DNA of 47,094 nucleotides from positions 1 to 47,094 of the forward strand of contig URJL01000013.1 in the NCBI GenBank assembly GCA_900548115.1, given 5' to 3'. Source of the DNA: an uncultured Eubacteriales bacterium (GTDB lineage Bacteria; Bacillota; Clostridia; Oscillospirales; CAG-382). The translations under genes and the position numbers were made by a program. The number at the start of each line of letters is the position of its first letter. The stretch's first letter is position 1. The notes beneath the pieces are model-generated. The model saw nothing but the letters and a program-made list of their open reading frames with translations, was not told the origin of the DNA and ran no database searches. Below, piece by piece: positions 34,397-41,005 of this stretch.

Positions 34397-36415
34397 TTAA
34401 TATTTTTCCTCCACTTCGCCGAGGAAGGTCGCGGGGTCGACGGTCACGCCGTCTTTTCGGATCTCAAAATGAACGTGTACGCCGGTGACGCGCCCGGAGG
34501 AGCCCATCTTGGCGATGGTGTCGCCCTGCGCTACACGGTCGCCTTCGCTTACCGTCGCTTTGCTCAGATGGGCATACAGCGTTTCGTAGCCGTTTTCATG
34601 ATCGACAATCACATGCAGACCGTAGCCGGAGGTGTAACCGACCGAGGTGACGACACCGCCGTCGGCGGCAGCAATATCGGATCCGTACGGACCGGGAATA
34701 TCCCAGGCGGGATGGAAGTCGCGCGTACCGAGATCGGATATGGTCCGCAGGCCGTAGCTCGACGAGAGATAGTTATTATACGGCATAATGAAGGTCCCGG
34801 TCGCCATGGTGGCAAGCTCTTCTTCGGTCGGAATCCGCGTGCCGACGCAGATGACGCAGTTTTGCGCGGGGGTGAGAATTTCTTCGTCCGTAAGCGTGCG
34901 GCCGATCTCGACGCCGCCCTGATACGAGACCTCATAGGTCGCGCGGCGATAGCCGTCTTTGCCCTCGACGGCGACGTGACGAAGCCCCTGACGGTAGTCC
35001 TCGCTGTCGACGTATTCGGTATCGTAAGCGTACGGCTCGTAAACAAGCTCGCGGCGCGTGATGACATAATCCAACGTTACATCGACCTGTGTTCCCGCGC
35101 CGGCAACCGAAGTTGACGGGTTTACACCTGTTTCCTCGGAAAGGTTGCGGAAGGCGGCGATGCCCGTAAGGCTGTTCTTCGAAAGAGCCGCAAGCGTACC
35201 TGCCGCGCGGCTTTTTATCGTGTCGTAATAGAGGGTATAGATCGCGTCCTTCGGATTGGGACGATCGGTGATCGGCGCCAGTCCCAAGGTCTTGCGTACC
35301 GTCGTTTCATCCGCCAGCGATTCGATGGGGAAATCCTTCGGGATGATCGAAATATCGTTTGCGTAGCGCACCTGAATATCCTCGCCCTGCGCATAAAACG
35401 CAGTGCGGGTCTTGTAATACTCCTTGATGTCCTCGACCGCTTTTTCGAGTGCTCCCTGATTTTCCGACGCAACGATCAAAGCCCCGTCGACATAAAGCCC
35501 GTAGCCGGGGCGGATGTGCTGCTTTGCTGCAGCGTAAAGCGCCGAATACACGTCCGATTCGCTGAGATAAGAGGGGGATTTTTCGTGTGAAAAATGATAG
35601 GTGATGTCGTCGGAAAAACGGAAGGTATCGCCGGCGGAGTCCGAAAGATTTTTTTCGAGCATGTGCTGTGCGTTTACCAAAACATCGCCGCTCGAGACCG
35701 CGCCGATGGGTTCACCGTTGACAAAAACGTCGAGCGCAATATTGTAATCGAGCTGTTTGTAAGCGAAGAAACCGAAAAGACCGGCACAGCATATCGGCAG
35801 CAGGATCTTGCCCGCACTCTTGAGGCTGCGGCAGAAATTGACAAAAACGCGGAACGAGTTGTCCATGCGCACCGTGCGGTGATGATGCCCCTGACGAAGC
35901 TTTTCGGGAAGCGCCGCAAAATAATCGCGGACCGCAAGCTGCATCTTCGGTATTCGCTGTAAAAGCGCGAGCGTATGCGACCAGAAATTGTTGCGCCAGG
36001 TGAAAAACGAATCGCGATACCACCCTTTCGGATGGGAAAAGGTGTTTTTCAGTTCGCGCGGAACGTGCTTTTCGGACTGATCGAAGCGGTGCAGCGCGTA
36101 GAGAAATGCGGCATTGTACCAGCTCTCAATTCGGGAAAGCCCGCCGAGACGGAACTGCGAATATTGAAAGTCGAAGCCGTTGCAGTCGATCCCGCAGCGG
36201 TGAAGATCCTCTTCGGTGACAATGCCGCGGCGGTATTGCTTCATCATGTCGCGGCGCATTTTGCGGGAAAGACGGCGCGCCGCACATTTTTTTTCGGAGC
36301 TTTTCGTTTTTGCTATCTTTCTGTCGGTGCGCAAGATTTGTTCCGAATAGGAGGGCTTTCGATCGGGAATATTCCAAGGCCTGGGGGTGTTTTCGGATTT
36401 TTGCGGTTGATTCAT
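34397..36415 (-). CDS. M23 metallopeptidase with G5 domain
   Basis: A 672-residue membrane-anchored cell-wall hydrolase. The first 200 residues are cytoplasmic and very basic, then a membrane segment lies near residues 205-225. Outside is a region with the LysM/opacity-like DVFVNGEPIGAVSSGDVLVNAQHML segment, then a G5 domain (ITRRELVYEPYAYDTEYVDS to GGVEIGRTLTDEEILTPAQN) and the C-terminal M23 domain. Zinc ligands are in FHPAWDIPGP (His, Asp) and VHVHFEIRK. YGLRTISDLG and HVIVDHENGYETLYAHLS complete the fold. It would cut peptidoglycan cross-bridges. The long cytoplasmic head is unusual for this architecture. It is divergent from parA. Confidence 0.9.
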   Translation of the reverse strand: MNQPQKSENTPRPWNIPDRKPSYSEQILRTDRKIAKTKSSEKKCAARRLSRKMRRDMMKQYRRGIVTEEDLHRCGIDCNGFDFQYSQFRLGGLSRIESWYNAAFLYALHRFDQSEKHVPRELKNTFSHPKGWYRDSFFTWRNNFWSHTLALLQRIPKMQLAVRDYFAALPEKLRQGHHHRTVRMDNSFRVFVNFCRSLKSAGKILLPICCAGLFGFFAYKQLDYNIALDVFVNGEPIGAVSSGDVLVNAQHMLEKNLSDSAGDTFRFSDDITYHFSHEKSPSYLSESDVYSALYAAAKQHIRPGYGLYVDGALIVASENQGALEKAVEDIKEYYKTRTAFYAQGEDIQVRYANDISIIPKDFPIESLADETTVRKTLGLAPITDRPNPKDAIYTLYYDTIKSRAAGTLAALSKNSLTGIAAFRNLSEETGVNPSTSVAGAGTQVDVTLDYVITRRELVYEPYAYDTEYVDSEDYRQGLRHVAVEGKDGYRRATYEVSYQGGVEIGRTLTDEEILTPAQNCVICVGTRIPTEEELATMATGTFIMPYNNYLSSSYGLRTISDLGTRDFHPAWDIPGPYGSDIAAADGGVVTSVGYTSGYGLHVIVDHENGYETLYAHLSKATVSEGDRVAQGDTIAKMGSSGRVTGVHVHFEIRKDGVTVDPATFLGEVEEKY

Positions 36416-36469
36416 AATGTGCCGCTCCTTTCTTCGAAAAATGTTTCTGCGTTGTCACACAACGGGCAC

Positions 36470-36498
36470 AGTATAACATTTTTTACGGGTTTTGTCAA
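36470..36498 (-). promoter_or_regulatory. Promoter for the M23 peptidase gene
   Basis: On the minus strand, -35 TTGACA (36493-36498), 17-base spacer and -10 TATACT (36470-36475). A small inverted repeat CGTTGT-CAC-ACAACG (36450-36464) lies just after the predicted transcription start. Confidence 0.8.
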
Positions 36499-36781
36499 GT
36501 TTAGTACGATTTTGCGGTAAAATCGGCAAAAATCGCGGCAGAAAAGGGGGAGGAGAGAAAGAGAAAAAACGCTTTTGTAAAGGAATTTCCTCCTTATTAT
36601 CCCACCATACCGTAGCACGCCGATCTGACGGATATGTGAAACCGAAGTGTTTTTTCTTCGAAAAAAGGCTTGCAGCGCAATGTATTCTGCGAATCGATTC
36701 GAAAAAAACGCACAAAACGGCGGTCCGTACGCGGTTTTCAAATTTTTTGTCGAAAAAAACGCAAAAAAGCAAATAAAGTAT
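36499..36781. other. Intergenic DNA between M23 and parA promoters
   Basis: About 280 bases with no supported gene. It is rich in A and T runs, and several short open frames lack ribosome-binding sites. Nothing recognisable beyond the two divergent promoters at its ends; no parS-like palindrome was seen. Confidence 0.5.
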
Positions 36782-36810
36782 TTGACTTTTGGTTTTGTCT
36801 TTGCTATAAT
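36782..36810 (+). promoter_or_regulatory. Promoter for parA
   Basis: -35 TTGACT (36782-36787), 17-base spacer, consensus -10 TATAAT (36805-36810). Confidence 0.85.
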
Positions 36811-36867
36811 ACTATGTGCACGTGTCAAAACGCAGGTGCGCAAAATGTTCGGGGGAGGGTGTACGCT

Positions 36868-37626
36868 TTGGCAATTGTTTATGCGTTTGCCAATCAAAAA
36901 GGCGGCGTGGGAAAAACCACATCGGCTGTCAATATAGCCGCAGCCATCGGGTCTTTGGGCAAGAAAACCCTGCTTGTCGATATGGATCCTCAGGGAAATG
37001 CCACCAGCGGAGTGGGCGTCAGCAAAAAGTCGGTGTCCAAATCCGCTTATGATGTGATCGTGAACGGCGTTCCCGCCAAAAACGTGATCAAAAAGACCAA
37101 ATTCAAAAAACTCGATATTTTGCCTGCCACCATCGCCCTTGCCGGCGCCGAGCTTGAGCTTGTCGACAAAGAAAAACGTGAATTTTTTCTGCGAGACGCA
37201 CTTGCCGAAGTAAAGGACGATTACGATTTTGTTTTCATTGACTGTCCGCCGTCTCTCGGTCTTTTGACCATCAACAGTCTTTGTGCGGGCGATGGGGTGA
37301 TCGTACCTATGCAGTGCGAGTATTTTGCGCTGGAGGGACTTTCGCAGCTGACCGTGACCATCGCGCAGGTCAAGCGCCTTTACAATCCCGTGCTTGAGCT
37401 TTCGGGCGTTATCATCACGATGTTTGACGGACGGCTCAATTTGTCGCTTCAGGTTTTGGAGCAGATAAAGAAGCATTTCAAAGGAAAGATCTTCCGCGTT
37501 CCCGTTCCGCGCAACGTTCGTCTGAGCGAAGCACCGAGTTACGGAATGCCGGCGATTTATTACGACAAGTATTCCCGCGGCGCGATGGCATATACCGACA
37601 TTGCCAAGGAAATCGCGGGGGTCTGA
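36868..37626 (+). CDS. parA: ParA/Soj family ATPase
   Basis: A 252-residue Walker-type ATPase of the ParA/Soj group, which in complex with ParB and parS positions chromosomes or plasmids. The deviant Walker A is KGGVGKTT (residues 11-18), Walker A-prime DMDPQGNAT follows, Walker B is FVFIDCPPSLG, and RNVRLSEAPSYGMPAIYYD is the Soj-type C-terminal segment. The start is TTG at 36868, nine bases after GGGGGAGG; a GTG at 36859 abuts the Shine-Dalgarno and is less likely. No parB gene follows; the next gene is a phosphodiesterase, which makes this an orphan or a displaced chromosomal copy. Confidence 0.93.
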   Translation: MAIVYAFANQKGGVGKTTSAVNIAAAIGSLGKKTLLVDMDPQGNATSGVGVSKKSVSKSAYDVIVNGVPAKNVIKKTKFKKLDILPATIALAGAELELVDKEKREFFLRDALAEVKDDYDFVFIDCPPSLGLLTINSLCAGDGVIVPMQCEYFALEGLSQLTVTIAQVKRLYNPVLELSGVIITMFDGRLNLSLQVLEQIKKHFKGKIFRVPVPRNVRLSEAPSYGMPAIYYDKYSRGAMAYTDIAKEIAGV

Positions 37627-37639
37627 CGGAGAGGTACTT

Positions 37640-38179
37640 ATGAATTGGATGATTGCTTCCGATATACACGGCTCGGGCTATTATGCAAAGAAGCTGATCG
37701 AGCGCTTTCATGAAGAGGGCGCGGAGAAGCTGATCCTTCTCGGCGACATTCTTTATCACGGGCCGCGCAACGATCTTCCGTGCGACTATGCGCCGAAGGA
37801 GGTCATTGCTCTTCTGAATCCGCTTTGCGGAAAGATTTTGTGCGTAAAGGGCAACTGTGAGAGCGATGTCGACGGCATGGTTCTTGACTTTCCCGTCGAT
37901 GCCGAAAACGCGCTTTTGTATGCCGAAGGTCACACGTTTTATCTGACGCACGGACACAAGATCCGCTCCGATATCGCAAAGCTCGGCTGCATTTTGCTAA
38001 ACGGTCACACGCACGTTCCGCTTTGCGACGAGAGCGAAGGCTATCTGCACCTGAATCCCGGTTCGGTGTCGATCCCCAAGGAGAATTCGCCGCACAGCTA
38101 TATGACCTTTGACGGCACGACCCTTCTTTGGAAGGATGTCGAGACAGGGAAGGTCTATCGGGAGCACTGTCTCTCCTGA
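37640..38179 (+). CDS. YfcE-like metallophosphoesterase
   Basis: A 179-residue calcineurin-like phosphodiesterase of the YfcE/MJ0936 group, hydrolysing phosphodiester substrates with two metal ions. Metal ligands are visible as SDIHGS (Asp8, His10), LGDILYHGPRND, GNCESD, LTHGHK and NGHTHVP. The natural substrate is unknown; E. coli YfcE is active on artificial phosphodiesters only. The ATG at 37640 lies 13 bases after the parA stop, with GGAGAGGTACTT before it, so the two are likely cotranscribed. The unit ends in the hairpin at 38278, inside the next promoter. Confidence 0.9.
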   Translation: MNWMIASDIHGSGYYAKKLIERFHEEGAEKLILLGDILYHGPRNDLPCDYAPKEVIALLNPLCGKILCVKGNCESDVDGMVLDFPVDAENALLYAEGHTFYLTHGHKIRSDIAKLGCILLNGHTHVPLCDESEGYLHLNPGSVSIPKENSPHSYMTFDGTTLLWKDVETGKVYREHCLS

Positions 38180-38246
38180 ATTTTTCGCATTTTGGCTATG
38201 TTTTTAAAAAGTTTGCCGAAAAAGTTTGCAAAACAAGCAAAAACCC

Positions 38247-38275
38247 TTGACAAAACGAAAAAACCGTGCTATACT
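38247..38275 (+). promoter_or_regulatory. Promoter for the rpmG-secE-nusG unit
   Basis: -35 TTGACA (38247-38252), 17-base spacer, -10 TATACT (38270-38275). The predicted start (about 38282) falls inside the left arm of the hairpin at 38278-38310. Confidence 0.85.
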
Positions 38276-38277
38276 GA

Positions 38278-38310
38278 AAACACCTCTTCTGAAGGTGTTT
38301 TTTTGTTTTG
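38278..38310 (+). terminator. Hairpin plus T-run at the rpmG transcription start
   Basis: AACACCT (38279-38285) pairs with AGGTGTT (from 38293), followed by T-rich TTTTTTG. It can end the parA-yfcE transcript; for transcripts from the overlapping promoter it would sit at the very 5' end. Confidence 0.65.
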
Positions 38311-38391
38311 CCCATTTTTAGGCAAAACCGAACGACACTTGTCAAACGAGGGAGGTAAAACACTTAAAATTTACCGGGAGGTGCTTTAGAA

Positions 38392-38541
38392 ATGAGAGTA
38401 AAAATCACACTCGTTTGCAGCGAATGCAAACAAAGAAATTATGACAGTACCAAGAACAAGAAGAACGATCCCGATCGTCTCGAGCTCAACAAGTACTGCC
38501 GCTTCTGCCGCAAGCATACCCTTCACAAGGAATCCAAGTAA
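38392..38541 (+). CDS. rpmG: 50S ribosomal protein L33
   Basis: A 49-residue L33 of the large subunit. The sequence MRVKITLVCSECKQRNYDST with RFCRKHTLHKESK at the end is typical; it has two CxxC pairs (CSEC and CRFC), so it is the zinc-binding form. GGGAGGTGCTTTAGAA precedes the ATG. The order rpmG-secE-nusG-rplK-rplA is conserved across Firmicutes. Confidence 0.97.
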   Translation: MRVKITLVCSECKQRNYDSTKNKKNDPDRLELNKYCRFCRKHTLHKESK

Positions 38542-38577
38542 GCGTGTCTTACTTACAACAAAGGGAGGTTATTTGAT

Positions 38578-38799
38578 ATGGCAGACGAAAAAGTAAAGGT
38601 TTCCTTCGGCGAAAAGGTCAAGAAGTTCTTCCGCGATTACAAAAGTGAATTCAAGAAGGTCTCGTGGCCCGCGCTCAATGATACCGTAAAGAAGACGATT
38701 ATGGTCATCGTTGCCGTAATCATCATCAGCCTGTGTATTTTCCTTGTCGATTCGGGATTCGGTCTTTTGTTTGACTGGCTTCGCTCGCTCACTCACTGA
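38578..38799 (+). CDS. secE: Preprotein translocase subunit SecE
   Basis: A 73-residue SecE, which clamps the SecY channel. It has one membrane segment (about residues 41-62) preceded by the conserved FRDYKSEFKKVSWPALNDTVKKTI amphipathic helix and hinge. This is the short single-span form usual in Gram-positive bacteria. AAGGGAGGTTATTTGAT precedes the ATG; nusG starts 34 bases after its stop codon. Confidence 0.97.
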   Translation: MADEKVKVSFGEKVKKFFRDYKSEFKKVSWPALNDTVKKTIMVIVAVIIISLCIFLVDSGFGLLFDWLRSLTH

Positions 38800-38832
38800 G
38801 ACAACCGAATTCATTTTGCAAGGAGAGGTATT

Positions 38833-39432
38833 ATGTCACACGAAGCCAAAGCGGAGTGGTTTGTCCTGCATACGTATTCCGGCTATGAAAATAAGGTTGC
38901 GGCGAATATCGCCAAGATCGTGGAAAACCGCGGTCTTCAGGATCTGATATTCGAAACGCGCATTCCGACCGAGACCGTAGTCAACGACGGAGAAGTCTAC
39001 GACGATTATGTCGAGGATCAGCTTGTCGTCGAATACGACGACGACGGAAACGAAAAACCGAAAAAAGGCCCGCGTACCGAAACACACAAGCTGTTCCCGA
39101 GCTACGTTCTTGTCAAGATGATCATGAACGACGACAGCTGGCATGTTGTCCGCAACATCACCGGCGTTACCGGCTTTGTAGGTCCCGGCTCAAGACCGGT
39201 GCCGCTTTCCGATGAGGAGGTCGAGGCACTGGGTGTGGATCTGCGTCCCGCCGATATCAAGTTCACGGTCGGCGAGAGCGTATATGTCATTGCCGGTCCC
39301 TTTGCCGGTTCCATTGTTACCGTGAAGGAAATCGACAGCGACAAGCGCAGAATCAAGGCGTCCATCCTGTTCGGCGGTAAAGAATCCACCGTGGATATTG
39401 CCGTCAAGGACGTGGAGGCCCTCAAGGACTGA
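38833..39432 (+). CDS. nusG: Transcription termination/antitermination protein NusG
   Basis: A 199-residue NusG that binds RNA polymerase and couples it to Rho or ribosomes. The NGN domain starts WFVLHTYSGYENKVAANIAK and resumes at LFPSYVLVKMIMNDDSWHVVRNITGVTGFVGPG; the KOW domain is FTVGESVYVIAGPFAGSIVTVKEID. Between these NGN parts (about residues 53-86) is an acidic insert rich in Asp/Glu/Tyr (YDDYVEDQLVVEYDDDGNE), about 15-20 residues longer than in Bacillus NusG. The ATG follows AAGGAGAGGTATT. The insert falls where species-specific loops in NusG contact the polymerase or DNA. Confidence 0.97.
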   Translation: MSHEAKAEWFVLHTYSGYENKVAANIAKIVENRGLQDLIFETRIPTETVVNDGEVYDDYVEDQLVVEYDDDGNEKPKKGPRTETHKLFPSYVLVKMIMNDDSWHVVRNITGVTGFVGPGSRPVPLSDEEVEALGVDLRPADIKFTVGESVYVIAGPFAGSIVTVKEIDSDKRRIKASILFGGKESTVDIAVKDVEALKD

Positions 39433-39456
39433 ACGGTCCTTGAACCCCTGTTGGAT

Positions 39457-39567
39457 TTAAGGTAACCCTTATATAAGAAACCTTAATGAACCGATAAAAA
39501 GCGAAACACATTTCGTTTTTCCGGCATAAAGCGTGCTTTATGCTGTGGGAGGGAACAAAACGTTCCC
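39457..39567 (+). promoter_or_regulatory. Multi-hairpin leader before rplK
   Basis: Between nusG and rplK four hairpins follow each other: TTAAGG/CCTTAA (39457-39486), an A-rich stem with a T5 tail (39496-39520), a perfect 9-bp GCATAAAGC stem (39524-39543) and GGGAAC/GTTCCC (39551-39567). In bacteria the rplKA leader is commonly the target of L1 autorepression, so a regulatory role is plausible, but I cannot match a known motif. Confidence 0.45.
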
Positions 39568-39602
39568 GAAAAATTATTTTACCACATTCGGAGGTGTTAG
39601 AA

Positions 39603-40028
39603 ATGGCAAAGAAAATCGTTGCCTATGTAAAACTGCAGATACCCGGAGGAAAGGCTCTTCCCGCTCCTCCCGTAGGTCCGGCTCTCGGTCAGCACGGCGT
39701 AAATATCGCCGGCTTCTGCAAGGAATTCAATGAAAAGACCAAAGGCGATATGGGTCTGATCATCCCGGTCGTAATCACGATCTATGCGGACAGATCCTTC
39801 ACCTTCATCACCAAGACTCCTCCCGCAGCCGTTCTGATCAAGAAGGCTGTCGGCATTGAGAGCGGTTCCGGTGAACCCAACAAGACCAAGGTTGCGTCCA
39901 TCACCAAGGAACAGCTTCAGAAGATCGCGGAACAGAAGATGCCCGACCTTAACGCAGCTTCGGTTGAATCGGCTATGAGAATGATCGCCGGTACGGCACG
40001 CAGCATGGGCGTCACCGTTGCGGACTGA
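39603..40028 (+). CDS. rplK: 50S ribosomal protein L11
   Basis: A 141-residue L11, part of the GTPase-associated centre on 23S rRNA. AKKIVAYVKLQIPGGKALPAPPVGPALGQHGVNI is the conserved N-terminal domain with the thiopeptide-contacting PAPPVGPALGQ, and the C-terminal RNA-binding domain ends AASVESAMRMIAGTARSMGV. The ATG at 39603 follows CGGAGGTGTTAGAA and matches the universal N-terminus; an in-frame ATG at 39540 is in the leader. rplA starts 16 bases downstream. Confidence 0.98.
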   Translation: MAKKIVAYVKLQIPGGKALPAPPVGPALGQHGVNIAGFCKEFNEKTKGDMGLIIPVVITIYADRSFTFITKTPPAAVLIKKAVGIESGSGEPNKTKVASITKEQLQKIAEQKMPDLNAASVESAMRMIAGTARSMGVTVAD

Positions 40029-40044
40029 TAGGAGGGGCTAAGAA

Positions 40045-40737
40045 ATGAAAAAAGGTAAGAAGTATTTGGAAGGTCAGAAACTGATCGACAAATCCAAGCT
40101 CTATGATGTAAACGAAGCACTGGAATTGGTTTGCAAGACCGCTTCCGCAAAGTTTGATGAGACCGTTGAGCTTCACGTTAGGCTCGGCGTTGACTCCCGT
40201 CATGCCGATCAGCAGGTAAGAGGCGCTATCGTCCTCCCGCACGGTACCGGTAAGACCACCCGCACCCTCGTTTTTGCCAAGGGCGATCACGCAAAGGAAG
40301 CGGAAGAGGCCGGTTCCGATTTCGTCGGAGCAGAGGATCTTGTAGCCAAGATTCAGAACGAAAACTGGTTTGATTACGACGTTATCATCGCAACGCCCGA
40401 TATGATGGGTGTTATCGGACGTCTCGGTAAGGTTCTCGGTCCTAAGGGACTCATGCCGAACCCGAAGGCAGGTACCGTTACGATGGACGTTGCCAAGGCA
40501 GTAAAAGAAGCAAAAGCCGGTAAGATCGAGTACCGTCTCGACAAGCAGAACATTATCCACTGCGCGATCGGTAAGGCTTCCTTCGGTCCCGAAAAGCTGA
40601 CCGAAAACTTCAATGCCATCATGGGCGCTATCATCAAGGCAAAGCCTGCTGCCGCAAAGGGTCAGTATGTCAAGACCTGCGCGTTGGCATCCACGATGGG
40701 TCCCGGTGTTAAGGTTAACGGTGCAAAGCTCGGCTAA
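40045..40737 (+). CDS. rplA: 50S ribosomal protein L1
   Basis: A 230-residue L1, which forms the mobile L1 stalk and, in known systems, represses the rplKA mRNA. KFDETVELHVRLGVDSRHADQQVRGAIVLPHGTGK, MMGVIGRLGKVLGPKGLMPNPKAGTVT and the C-terminal segment TCALASTMGPGVKVN are standard. AGGAGGGGCTAAGAA precedes the ATG. It is followed at once by a terminator and then by minus-strand accessory DNA; rplJ and rplL, usually next, are not in the window. Confidence 0.98.
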   Translation: MKKGKKYLEGQKLIDKSKLYDVNEALELVCKTASAKFDETVELHVRLGVDSRHADQQVRGAIVLPHGTGKTTRTLVFAKGDHAKEAEEAGSDFVGAEDLVAKIQNENWFDYDVIIATPDMMGVIGRLGKVLGPKGLMPNPKAGTVTMDVAKAVKEAKAGKIEYRLDKQNIIHCAIGKASFGPEKLTENFNAIMGAIIKAKPAAAKGQYVKTCALASTMGPGVKVNGAKLG

Positions 40738-40739
40738 TC

Positions 40740-40813
40740 GCCGCTTTCTCTGTTTATTGTTTTTCACATCATTAAGTGTTTTCGCCGGCGGGGATTTCCC
40801 GCCGGTCTTTTTT
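40740..40813. repeat. Direct repeat, copy 1 (rplA terminator region)
   Basis: This stretch recurs at 43753-43826, 3013 bases away. Positions 40744-40793 and 43757-43806 are identical (50 bases), and the remaining differences are a few single bases around the terminator loop. It includes the rplA terminator. Confidence 0.93.
40785..40813 (+). terminator. Terminator after rplA
   Basis: Stem CCGGCGGG/CCCGCCGG (40785-40792 with 40798-40805), five-base loop, then TC and T6. Confidence 0.92.
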
Positions 40814-40947
40814 ATGTCCTCAAATTTTGTAAATTAATTCGCGAAGGGATATGCGGTCACTTTTTCAAAGCGGCTGAGCGAAGTAAAAATTATCTGTAAA
40901 TCTTAATGTTACGGACGAAAATATGGATTTGGAAAAAAGATTTTCGA

Positions 40948-40994
40948 AAAAGGAAAGAGAACATTTGAAAAAATCAAATGTTCTCTTTCCTTTT
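40948..40994. terminator. Terminator after the GH127-like gene
   Basis: Perfect 21-bp stem (40948-40968 with 40974-40994), five-base A loop. On the minus strand it is followed by a T-rich run, so it serves the glycosidase gene; it would also stop rplA readthrough. Confidence 0.88.
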
Positions 40995-41005
40995 CTTGTT
41001 TATTC

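Noticed and set aside
38542..38577. A tRNA-Trp gene between rpmG and secE, as in several Clostridia.
   Set aside because: The gap is 36 bases and holds only the secE ribosome-binding site.
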